A stretch of DNA of 21,832 nucleotides from Actinomycetes bacterium (GTDB lineage: Bacteria > Actinomycetota > CADDZG01 > JAHWKV01). Below are positions 7,923-14,982 of this stretch, piece after piece. The stretch spans positions 1 to 21,832 of the forward strand of contig JAJCYF010000112.1 in assembly GCA_029263035.1 (NCBI GenBank), read 5' to 3'. Position 1 is the first letter of the stretch. Each line of letters begins with the position of its first letter. The notes under the pieces were generated by a model. That model had not been told where the DNA came from, did not search any database, and saw nothing but the letters and a program-made list of their open reading frames with translations. Made by a program: the position numbers and the translations under genes.

Positions 7923-8590
7923 CGAGCCAGGACGCCGTCCTGCAGCGAGATCTGCTGATCGGCCAGGGAGGCGGCCTTGGCGTCGTGGGTCACGATCACC
8001 ACCGTGCGGCCCTCCTCCGAAACGATGCCGCGGAGCAGGTCCAGGACCGCCTGGCCGGAGGTCGAGTCCAGGTTGCCGGTGGGCTCGTCGGCCAGCACCA
8101 GGATGGGGTCGGCGACCAGGGCCCGCGCCACCGCCACCCGCTGCATCTCACCGCCCGAAAGCTGGGAGGGTTTGTGGTCCACCCGCGCCCCCAGGCCGAC
8201 CTTCTCCAGCAGCTCGACCGCCCGGGGCTGCACGTCCTTCAGCTTTTCGCCGTCGAGCAGCCGCGGCAGGGCGACGTTCTCCCACGCCTTCATGGTCGGA
8301 AGAAGGTTGAAGAATTGGAAGATAAAGCCCAAACGGCGCCGCCGGAAGATCGTCAGATCCTGGTCGTCCAGCTCCGCCAGGTTGCTGCCGTCGATGACCA
8401 CCGACCCGCTGGTGGGGTTGTCCAGACCGCCCATGAGGTGGAGCAGGGTCGACTTGCCCGAGCCGGAGGGGCCGACTACCGAGACCAGCGTGCCGGCCTG
8501 GATATCGAAAGAAACCCCCTTCAAAGCCGGCACCCGTGCCGATCCGAGGGGGTACTCCTTGACCAGCTCAGTTATCGATACGAGTGCCAC
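7919..8590 (-). CDS. ABC transporter ATP-binding protein, LolD/MacB family (223 aa)
   Basis: This is a complete nucleotide-binding subunit: Walker A GPSGSGKST at 40-48, Q-loop Q92 (FIFQFFNLLPT), signature LSGGEMQRVAVARAL at 144-158, Walker B ILVLADEP with E169, D-loop NLD at 173-175 and the switch histidine H202 (VTHD). The FQFFNLLPT and LADEPTGNLDS wording is typical of the LolD/MacB/FtsE branch, which matches the FtsX-type permease encoded next. The start is GTG at 8590 with GGAAGGG 4 nt upstream. The gene overlaps the permease by 4 nt and follows the unknown membrane-protein gene by 57 bp. It powers the neighbouring permease. Confidence 0.96.
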   Translation of the reverse strand: MALVSITELVKEYPLGSARVPALKGVSFDIQAGTLVSVVGPSGSGKSTLLHLMGGLDNPTSGSVVIDGSNLAELDDQDLTIFRRRRLGFIFQFFNLLPTMKAWENVALPRLLDGEKLKDVQPRAVELLEKVGLGARVDHKPSQLSGGEMQRVAVARALVADPILVLADEPTGNLDSTSGQAVLDLLRGIVSEEGRTVVIVTHDAKAASLADQQISLQDGVLAR

Positions 8591-8647
8591 GTAGCCCTTC
8601 CATTCGGCGATCCAGCAGGTAATTCCACTGTAAGGCGGATTTGACGC

Positions 8648-9532
8648 CTACTGAACGGCGAAGGAGGCGGTCTCGGTGTCCTCGGGGATGACGGCGGCGA
8701 ACGTGGTGTCCTCCAGTGTGGCGGTCGGGTCGTCCGGCAGGTCCACGAAGCGGACCTCGCCCGCCCGGGCAGCCCCGGCCAGACTGGTATGGGTCGCCCG
8801 GACCACCACGCCGAAGATCGTCGCCGGGTCCGTGGTCAGCTTGCCGAGAGCCTCCCGGTAGAGCGTGACGTCGTTGCTGTAGACCGTGCGGTAGGCCGGG
8901 TCCTCGGTTGCGGCTGCGATCCGCTCAAGTGCCTCGACCTCCCGGTTGAGCTGCTCCCGCATGTCGTCCGAAGCGTCGGCCAGCGACTTGGATTCCAGCG
9001 GCACCTCATGGGGTTTGAAGCTGCGAACCGGTACCCGGACCTGTGCGGTCAGCGCCTCCATGCTGCGGGCGTTCAGGAAGGCCTCCACCTGACCGGCGGT
9101 CCGGTACTCCTTGAAGACCACCAGGGCCAGTGTGGGAACCCGGGGATCGGATCGCGCCCGTTCGTTGAGCGTCGACTTCTTGCGCTCGATGTAGGGTCCC
9201 ACCGGTTCGCCGAACACCGGCCCGACACGCCCGGCGGGAGCCTCCGGAGCCGGGGAGGTCCCCGCCTGGTCCGGCAGGTCGTTTCCGGCCCCGCGGATCT
9301 GGCTGCCGATGACGCTTACCAGCCCCCCGGTGAACAGGATCAGCCCGAACAGAAAGATCGTCAGGGCCGGCCGCCGGCGAACGGCAACCAGGAACTCGGC
9401 CAGCGGGCCGCTCCCTATGCCATCGGAAGCCGGCTCCGGGGCCGGCGGTTGCCGGGGTGTGGGTCCCTCGGTCCCCGGGGGGTCCGCCTGGGTTTTTGCG
9501 TCGGCCCCCGCCTCCGCACCTTCGTCACTCAT
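8648..9532 (-). CDS. single-pass membrane protein of unknown function (294 aa)
   Basis: I do not recognise a family. Residues 1-50 are a disordered Pro/Ala/Glu-rich cytosolic segment. One transmembrane helix lies at about 56-76 (LTIFLFGLILFTGGLVSVIG) after a basic VRRRP, which predicts N-in, C-out topology. The roughly 215-residue C-terminal part would be extracytoplasmic; it contains a helical, acidic stretch (about 160-215) and no cysteines. The start ATG at 9532 overlaps the rluD stop by 4 nt, so the two are translationally coupled, and the ABC ATPase begins 57 bp downstream. A role with the ABC module or in cell-envelope stress is possible but unsupported by any motif. Confidence 0.85.
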   Translation of the reverse strand: MSDEGAEAGADAKTQADPPGTEGPTPRQPPAPEPASDGIGSGPLAEFLVAVRRRPALTIFLFGLILFTGGLVSVIGSQIRGAGNDLPDQAGTSPAPEAPAGRVGPVFGEPVGPYIERKKSTLNERARSDPRVPTLALVVFKEYRTAGQVEAFLNARSMEALTAQVRVPVRSFKPHEVPLESKSLADASDDMREQLNREVEALERIAAATEDPAYRTVYSNDVTLYREALGKLTTDPATIFGVVVRATHTSLAGAARAGEVRFVDLPDDPTATLEDTTFAAVIPEDTETASFAVQ

Positions 9533-10449
9533 GTTGCAGACATTCTCCCGCGGGCGGCTTCGAGTGCCTGTTCCAGATCGGCGGGCAGGGGTTCGGCCAC
9601 CCTCAGCTCCTCGCCGGTCAGCGGGTGGTCAAAGCGCAGTACGGCGGCGTGGAGGAAGGGCCGGGTCAGGCCCAGTGCTCTCGCCAGGTGCTCCGCCCCC
9701 CCGCCGTAGGTGGTGTCGCCGGCCACCGGGTGGTGGATGTGCGCAAAGTGCACCCGGATCTGATGGGTGCGGCCGGTCAGCAGCTCAACCTGCAGGTAGC
9801 TGACCTCGCCGAGCGCCTCCAGCACCTCGAACTCGGTGACCGAAGGTTTGCCCTCCGGCCGGACCGCCATCGCGGTTGGGTTTTTCGTCGAACGCCCCAC
9901 CGAAGCCTCGATACGCCCCCGGGGCAGCGACAACTCGCCGTGGACCATCGCCAGATAGGTGCGGTGGATGCGCCGGGCCTTCATGTTTTTTATCAGCCCG
10001 TGGTACGCCTCGTCGGTCTTGGCCACCAGCAGCAGCCCGGAGGTCCCCTTGTCCAGACGGTGCACAATGCCGGGGCGATGCTCTCCCGCCGCCGGGGCCA
10101 GCGGCATCACCGGCCGCAGCGCGTCGACCATGGTCGCTCCCCTGCTCCCAGCCGCAGGATGGACCACCAGCCCGGCCGGCTTGGAGACAACCGCCATGTG
10201 TTCGTCCTCGTAGCGCACCGGGACCTCCGGAATGTCCAGGGTCTCGGACTCCTTCTCCGGCTCGCTGATCTCCACCGACTGCCCGGCGGCCAGCCGGTAC
10301 GACTTGGCGGCGGCGGCACCGTCGACGCTCACGTGGCCACCGGCGATCAGGCGCTGCACCTCGGTGCGGCCCTTGCCGGCGGCCTCGGTCAGCCATACGT
10401 CCAGCCGAGTGCCGGCCGCCTCGGCGTCAACCTGCAGGACCGTGCTCAT
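9529..10449 (-). CDS. rluD: RluA/RluD-family 23S rRNA pseudouridine synthase
   Basis: This enzyme isomerises uridines to pseudouridine in large-subunit rRNA. An S4 RNA-binding domain occupies about 13-62 (TRLDVWLTEAAGKGRTEVQ). The catalytic domain carries the family motif HRLDKGTSG at 130-138 with the nucleophile D133, and the later GRTHQIRVHFAHIHHPVAGD block around 225-245. The length of 306 residues is normal for RluD. The start overlaps the lspA stop by 4 nt (ATGA), and the end overlaps the next gene by 4 nt. The lspA-rluD pairing is widely conserved in bacteria. The exact target positions cannot be told from sequence; RluD is the best guess because of the S4 domain and the lspA context. 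Confidence 0.93.
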   Translation of the reverse strand: MSTVLQVDAEAAGTRLDVWLTEAAGKGRTEVQRLIAGGHVSVDGAAAAKSYRLAAGQSVEISEPEKESETLDIPEVPVRYEDEHMAVVSKPAGLVVHPAAGSRGATMVDALRPVMPLAPAAGEHRPGIVHRLDKGTSGLLLVAKTDEAYHGLIKNMKARRIHRTYLAMVHGELSLPRGRIEASVGRSTKNPTAMAVRPEGKPSVTEFEVLEALGEVSYLQVELLTGRTHQIRVHFAHIHHPVAGDTTYGGGAEHLARALGLTRPFLHAAVLRFDHPLTGEELRVAEPLPADLEQALEAARGRMSAT

Positions 10450-10940
10450 TTACGTTCCTCTCTTAGCGCCTCCAGGAGCATCATGCCCACGCCGGCGCAG
10501 ATGGCCGCATCGGCAAGGTTGAAGGTGGGCCAGAACGAGAGGTAGATGAAGTCCACCACGTGGCCGCGGCCGAAACCGGGAGGCCGGAACGCGCGGTCGA
10601 CGAGGTTTCCCAACCCCCCGCCGATCACCAGCCCCACGGTCGCCGGCACCGCCGGGTCCTTTAGGGCCCAGACGGTCACGGCAACGGTGATGACTGCGCT
10701 CGCCAGGGCGATGAGCATGGTCGACCCGCGGAATAGCCCGAATGCGCTGCCCGGATTGAAGACCAGCCGGAGTTGGAACGTCTCGCCGATTATCGAGATC
10801 CGGCGGCCGTCCAGCGCGGCCACCGCCCAGGCCTTCGAGACCTGGTCGACCACCAGGACCGCCGCAGCTATCGAAAACAGAGCCAGCGTCGTCCGCGTGT
10901 TTTGCGGCTCGGTTACCTGCGCTCCTCGGCTTTCTTGCAT
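10446..10940 (-). CDS. lspA: lipoprotein signal peptidase (signal peptidase II)
   Basis: This membrane aspartyl protease cleaves the signal peptide of prolipoproteins after lipid transfer to the cysteine. Four hydrophobic segments are evident in 164 residues, as is normal. Conserved features are VVDQVSKAWA (D32), FNPGSAFGLF (the NxGxAFG region), GGGLGNLVDR with catalytic D115, HVVDF, and NLADAAI with catalytic D144. The ATG at 10940 lies inside the last codons of the upstream zinc-finger gene (28-nt overlap); I saw no better in-frame start downstream. The gene ends with an ATGA overlap into rluD. The lipoprotein encoded at 4532-5419 in the same block is a likely substrate. Confidence 0.95.
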   Translation of the reverse strand: MQESRGAQVTEPQNTRTTLALFSIAAAVLVVDQVSKAWAVAALDGRRISIIGETFQLRLVFNPGSAFGLFRGSTMLIALASAVITVAVTVWALKDPAVPATVGLVIGGGLGNLVDRAFRPPGFGRGHVVDFIYLSFWPTFNLADAAICAGVGMMLLEALREERK

Positions 10941-11374
10941 TCAATGCACATTAGAGCATGGGGCAGCGCCTTCAGACGCTCGGGCGAGATGGGCTTGCCG
11001 CAGACCTCGCAGATCCCGTAGGAGCCCTGGGCAATCTTGTCGAGCGCCTTGGAGCTTTTGTCCAGCAGGTCCTGGACGTTGTTGGCTATCGACAGATGCT
11101 TTTCCCTCTCGAAGGTGGCGGTACCGGCCTCGGCCGGGTTCTCGTCCGAGCGAACCTCCGACGCAATCTCCGACTCACTGGAGCTGAAGGCCTGGGATTC
11201 GGTCTGCAATTGGTCCAGCAGTTCTGCTCTTTGGCCTATAAGGGCCTTCTTGATTTCTTTAAGGGTCTTCGCGTCGAACTGGGGGGCAACCTTTCCGTTC
11301 GATGCGGATGCGTCGCCGTCTTTGCTGCCACGGCGCGCGGGAGTAGGGGGCACAACTTGAGTGTCGTCGGACAT
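10913..11374 (-). CDS. TraR/DksA-family zinc-finger transcription factor (about 153 aa)
   Basis: The C-terminus has the DksA/TraR-type C4 finger ICEVCGKPISPERL, a 17-residue spacer and MCIECKK (C122, C125, C143, C146 counting from the chosen start). It is preceded by a helical region (about 35-105) with coiled-coil character, of the kind that in DksA enters the RNA polymerase secondary channel. The characteristic DxxDxA tip of E. coli DksA is not evident, so a DksA-like effect on initiation is inference. The chosen start is ATG 11374 (MSDDTQ); an in-frame ATG at 11431 would add 19 residues. Neither has a convincing ribosome binding site, and both lie downstream of the promoter candidate at 11456-11484. 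It heads the lspA-rluD block. Confidence 0.88.
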   Translation of the reverse strand: MSDDTQVVPPTPARRGSKDGDASASNGKVAPQFDAKTLKEIKKALIGQRAELLDQLQTESQAFSSSESEIASEVRSDENPAEAGTATFEREKHLSIANNVQDLLDKSSKALDKIAQGSYGICEVCGKPISPERLKALPHALMCIECKKAEERR

Positions 11375-11455
11375 ATCGATCCAGTCTTTGGAGGGGCGAA
11401 TCAGGGGCTGGAGTACGCTAAGTGGACGCATCCGAGGAAACCCCTGAAGCGGCGG

Positions 11456-11484
11456 AGATTAACACTTCCCAACCTGGCAGTCAA
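11456..11484 (-). promoter_or_regulatory. candidate promoter for the regulator-lspA-rluD block
   Basis: On the minus strand TTGACT (11479-11484; 5 of 6 to TTGACA) is followed by 17 bp and TAATCT (11456-11461; fits TAnnnT). Transcription would begin near 11449, upstream of both possible starts of the zinc-finger regulator. It sits in the divergent gap between this gene and ileS. Confidence 0.55.
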
Positions 11485-11518
11485 AGCCATTCCACGCTAC
11501 CCCGCCTCTGATTCTTCA

Positions 11519-11582
11519 AACCCCGGGTGAGAGAAAACCGACCGTCCGAGCCGCCTAGTTCCTCCAATCGAGCCCGGGGGTT
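11519..11582 (+). promoter_or_regulatory. inverted repeat directly upstream of ileS
   Basis: AACCCCGGG (11519-11527) and CCCGGGGGTT (11573-11582) are complementary over 9 bp with one bulged G, enclosing 45 nt. The right arm contains the only G-run upstream of the ileS GTG and ends 12 nt before it, so pairing would hide the putative ribosome-binding region. I see no T-box sequence (no GGGTGGTACCGCG-like element). Whether the leader folds this way in RNA is untested. Confidence 0.3.
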
Positions 11583-11594
11583 GGTAATCTCGAT

Positions 11595-14500
11595 GTGCCC
11601 CTTGACCCAACGAAAAGAGCTCGCTTGTTCAAACAGGTCCCATCCCGCCCCGGCCTGGTCGCCGGGGAGCACGAGGTTCTGGAGTTCTGGGAAAGTTCCC
11701 AGGCCTTCGACAAGCTGCGCGCCAAGAACGAAGGCAAGCCCAGGTGGTCCTTCCTGGACGGCCCGATCACGGCCAACGGCTTCATGGGGGTCCACCACGC
11801 CTGGGGACGGACCTACAAGGACGCCTTCCAGCGCTACTTCGCCATGGCCGGCCACGAGCTGCGCTGGCAGCAGGGCTTCGACTGCCAGGGACTGTGGGTG
11901 GAGGTTCAGGTCGAGCGTGACCTCGGCTTCAAGTCCAAGCGGGACATCGAGGAGTACGGCATCGAGGAGTTCATCCAGCGCTGCAAGGAGCGGGTGTGGA
12001 AGTACTCGGCGATCCAGACCCGCCAATCGATCCGTCTGGGCATGTGGAGCGACTGGCCCAACTCGTACTTCACGATGTCCGACGAGAACAACTACACGAT
12101 CTGGAGCTTCCTGAAGCGCTGCCACGAGCGGGGCCTGATCTACAAGGACCTCGACGCCATGCCCTGGTGCCCCCGGTGCGGCACCGGCATCTCCGAGCAG
12201 GAGCGCAAAGAGGGCTACAAGGTGGTCACCGACACCGCCGTCTACGTGAAGTTCCCGCTGCGCGACTGGCCGGCCGAGTCTCTTTTGATCTGGACCACCA
12301 CGCCCTGGACGCTGCCGGCCAACGTGGCCGCCGCGGTCAACCCGGAACTCACCTACGCCAAGGTGAAGGTGGGCAACGACCTGGTGTGGGTGTCAAAGGG
12401 CAGCGTCGCCAAGCTGGGCAAGGACGCAGAGATCGTTTCCGAGGTGCCCGGGTCGGAGTTGGTCGGCCGGCAGTATCGCGGTCCTTTCGACGAGATTCCC
12501 GCCGCCGGCAAGGCGGTGGAGGCCCACCGGGTGATCGCCTGGGACGAGGTCGCCGACACCGAGGGCACCGGCATCGTCCACATCGCCCCCGGCTGCGGTA
12601 AGGAGGACTTCGACCTCGGGAAGAAGGAGGGGCTGCCCATCGTCGTGCCCATCGACGAGTCGGGCATCTACTTCGACGGCTTCGGCCCCCTGACCGGCCG
12701 CAAGGCATCCGACGTGGCGGACGACGTGATCGCCGGCCTCAAGACCAAGGGCGTGCTCTTCAAGAAGGAGCGCTACCAGCACGACTACCCCCACTGCTGG
12801 CGGTGCGGCACCGCGCTGCTGTTCCGGGCGGTGGACGAGTGGTACATCAACATGGGGTGGCGGGACGAGATCAAGGCCAACGTCCGCAAGGCCCGCTGGA
12901 TCCCCGAGTACGGCGAGGACCTGGAGCTGGACTGGCTCGGCAACATGGGCGACTGGATGATCTCCAAGAAGCGCTACTGGGGGCTGGCGCTGCCCATCTT
13001 CACCTGCGACGACCGCGGCTGCGGCTGGTTCGACGTCATCGGCGGCCGGGAGGAGCTGAGGGACCGGGCGATCGAGGGCTGGGAGCAGTTCGAGGGCGAC
13101 CCCGACAACCCGAACACTCCGCACCGCCCCCACGTCGACAGGGTGAAGATCCGCTGCGAGAAGTGCGACGGGACCGCCTCCCGCATCCTGGACGTGGGCA
13201 ACCCGTGGCTGGACGCCGGCATCGTGCCCTACTCGACCGTCGGCTACAACACCGACCGCGACCACTGGGCCGAGTGGGTCCCCGCCGACTTCGTCACCGA
13301 GAGCTTCCCCGGCCAGTTCCGCAACTGGTTCTACGCCCTGCTGACCATGAGCACGATGATGGAGGACATCCCGCCGTTCAAGACGCTGCTGGGGTACGCC
13401 AGCGTGCGGGACGAAAAGGGCGAGGAGATGCACTACTCCAAGGGCAACTCCATCGAGTTCGACCTGGCGGCCGACAAGATGAGCGCCGACGTCATGCGCT
13501 GGATCTACTCCCGCCACAACCCGACGCAGAACCTGAACTTCGGTTTCGGCATCGGCGAGCAGGTCGAGCGCAAGGTCTTCGGGACCCTGTGGAACTCCTA
13601 CCTGTTCTTCGTGAACTACGCGATCCTGGACGGCTTCGACCCCGCCTCGGCGCCCGCCGTGCCGGTTGCCGACAGGCCGGAGATCGATCGCTGGATCCTG
13701 TCCGACCTGCAGCTTTTGGTCCGCTCTGCCAACACCCAGTTCCGCGACTACCTGATCTTCACCTTCGTACGCAAGGCGGAGGAGTTCATCGACCAGCTCT
13801 CCAACTGGTACATCCGCCGCAACCGGCAGCGGTTCTGGGACCCGGCGGGGACCAACCCGGTAGACAAGGCGGCCGCCTACCACACGCTGTACGAGGTGCT
13901 GACCACGCTGACCAAGCTGCTGGCCCCGGTGGTCCCGTTTGTGACCGAGCGGATCTACTCCAACCTGCGGCTGGAGGGCGACCCCCAGAGTGTGCACCTG
14001 TGCGACTACCCGGTGGTAGACGAGAGCCTGATCGACGAAAAGCTCAGCTACCAGATGCGGGTGGTGCAGCAGGTGGCCAGCGCCGCCCGGTCGCTGCGCG
14101 AACAGGCGGCGCAGCGGGTCCGCCAGCCCCTGGCGGAACTGCGGGTGGGGGCGGCGTCACCCAGGGACCGGGAAGCGCTGGAGGCGCTGCCGGCACTGAT
14201 CACCGAGGAGCTGAACGTGAAGGCTCTGACGGTACTGCCGTCGCTGGGCGACCTGACGAGCTACACGGTGAAGCCGAACTTCCGCACGCTGGGGGCCAAG
14301 TACGGCAAGCAGGTGCAGGCAGTGGCGGCTCTGGTGCGCGAAGCGCCGCCCGAGGTGGCGCAGCAGCTGGGTGAGGGCGCTGCGGTGAAGCTGGGGGACT
14401 ACGAGGTGACTCCGGAGGACGTCAGTGTGCATACGGTGACCGCCGAGGGCTGGGCGGTCGGCTCGGCAGGAGGCATCCAGATCGCCCTGGACACCAGACT

Positions 14501-14786
14501 GACCGACGAGCTGCGCAAGGAGGGTCTGGCCCGGGACGTCGTCAGGCACATCCAGCAGCTGCGGAAGGACTCGGGCCTGGAGATCAGTGACCGGATCGAG
14601 GTGACCTACGGCACCGATGATGCCGGGCTCCAAGAGGCGATTGAGACCTGGGCCGACTTCATCGCCGGCGAGGTTCAGGCACAGTCAATCACTCACATTG
14701 CCGGCGGCAACGGTTTGAGCCATCAGGTTTCGCTGAGTGATTCGATCCTGCGCTTCGGCATAGAGAAGACGGCTAGGCCCGGCTAA
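11595..14786 (+). CDS. ileS: isoleucyl-tRNA synthetase with an atypical KMSKS loop (class I, 1063 aa)
   Basis: It charges tRNA-Ile with isoleucine in the cytosol. The catalytic start GPITANGFMGVHHAWGRT (56-73) has the HIGH motif in the GxHH form. The editing domain is recognised by LLIWTTTPWTLPANV and GTGIVHIAPGCGKEDF, and the catalytic core continues with GDWMISKKRYWGLALP. Cysteine pairs (CPRC, CWRC, CEKC) are metal-site candidates. A C-terminal anticodon-binding region ends with IQQLRKDSGLEISDRI. The KMSKS position reads EEMHYSKGNSIEF with M612, so the usual second lysine is tyrosine. The GTG start is the only start codon between an in-frame TAG at 11556 and residue 12; a ribosome binding site is not obvious. 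It is divergent from the DksA-type gene. Its length is normal for IleRS. Confidence 0.92.
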   Translation: MPLDPTKRARLFKQVPSRPGLVAGEHEVLEFWESSQAFDKLRAKNEGKPRWSFLDGPITANGFMGVHHAWGRTYKDAFQRYFAMAGHELRWQQGFDCQGLWVEVQVERDLGFKSKRDIEEYGIEEFIQRCKERVWKYSAIQTRQSIRLGMWSDWPNSYFTMSDENNYTIWSFLKRCHERGLIYKDLDAMPWCPRCGTGISEQERKEGYKVVTDTAVYVKFPLRDWPAESLLIWTTTPWTLPANVAAAVNPELTYAKVKVGNDLVWVSKGSVAKLGKDAEIVSEVPGSELVGRQYRGPFDEIPAAGKAVEAHRVIAWDEVADTEGTGIVHIAPGCGKEDFDLGKKEGLPIVVPIDESGIYFDGFGPLTGRKASDVADDVIAGLKTKGVLFKKERYQHDYPHCWRCGTALLFRAVDEWYINMGWRDEIKANVRKARWIPEYGEDLELDWLGNMGDWMISKKRYWGLALPIFTCDDRGCGWFDVIGGREELRDRAIEGWEQFEGDPDNPNTPHRPHVDRVKIRCEKCDGTASRILDVGNPWLDAGIVPYSTVGYNTDRDHWAEWVPADFVTESFPGQFRNWFYALLTMSTMMEDIPPFKTLLGYASVRDEKGEEMHYSKGNSIEFDLAADKMSADVMRWIYSRHNPTQNLNFGFGIGEQVERKVFGTLWNSYLFFVNYAILDGFDPASAPAVPVADRPEIDRWILSDLQLLVRSANTQFRDYLIFTFVRKAEEFIDQLSNWYIRRNRQRFWDPAGTNPVDKAAAYHTLYEVLTTLTKLLAPVVPFVTERIYSNLRLEGDPQSVHLCDYPVVDESLIDEKLSYQMRVVQQVASAARSLREQAAQRVRQPLAELRVGAASPRDREALEALPALITEELNVKALTVLPSLGDLTSYTVKPNFRTLGAKYGKQVQAVAALVREAPPEVAQQLGEGAAVKLGDYEVTPEDVSVHTVTAEGWAVGSAGGIQIALDTRLTDELRKEGLARDVVRHIQQLRKDSGLEISDRIEVTYGTDDAGLQEAIETWADFIAGEVQAQSITHIAGGNGLSHQVSLSDSILRFGIEKTARPG

Positions 14787-14796
14787 CTTCACGTTC

Positions 14797-14897
14797 ACCG
14801 GATGCTTGGGGCCACCCAAACCGACGCCTCCATTCGGTGGCATTCCCGGCGAACATCGCTCTCCGCTAATGACCGGTGCTTGTAGCCGACCCAATCC
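14797..14897. repeat. two imperfect 26-bp direct repeats upstream of cas3
   Basis: Copy 1 is 14797-14822 and copy 2 is 14872-14897, starting 75 bp apart. Both begin ACCGG, share TGCTTG, then GCC, ACCCAA and a final CC; 22 of 25 aligned bases match, with one single-base gap in each. Copy 1 also contains a small hairpin, TTGGG-GCCA-CCCAA (14806-14819), without a T run. The remaining 14787-14982 gap shows a weak -10 candidate, TAAGAT at 14921-14926, about 57 nt before the cas3 ATG, with no convincing -35. The repeats would lie upstream of that candidate, in a position suited to regulation, but no function is shown. Confidence 0.55.
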
Positions 14898-14982
14898 TGG
14901 TTCGTGCCGGAAACTACCTGTAAGATCATTCGCAGATGGCGGTCGGAACGGCGCACAATCATAGTTTTGCCAGGTCCGGGGA

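Noticed and set aside
11585..11590. TAATCT as a -10 box for a leaderless ileS transcript
   Set aside because: It ends only 4 nt before the GTG and has no clear -35, so the geometry is too tight for a confident call.
11432..11594. T-box riboswitch controlling ileS
   Set aside because: No T-box core sequence or recognisable specifier stem could be found; only a simple inverted repeat is visible.
12393..13997. 534-codon minus-strand frame opposite ileS
   Set aside because: It is fully antisense to conserved IleRS domains and has the repetitive composition typical of shadow frames.
14806..14819. Intrinsic terminator after ileS
   Set aside because: The 5-bp hairpin TTGGG/CCCAA is short and is followed by mixed sequence rather than a T run.
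14787..14982. Remnant CRISPR array in the gap before cas3
   Set aside because: There are only two repeat copies, they differ by gaps and mismatches, and the 49-bp interval between them is long for a spacer. I kept them as direct repeats instead.
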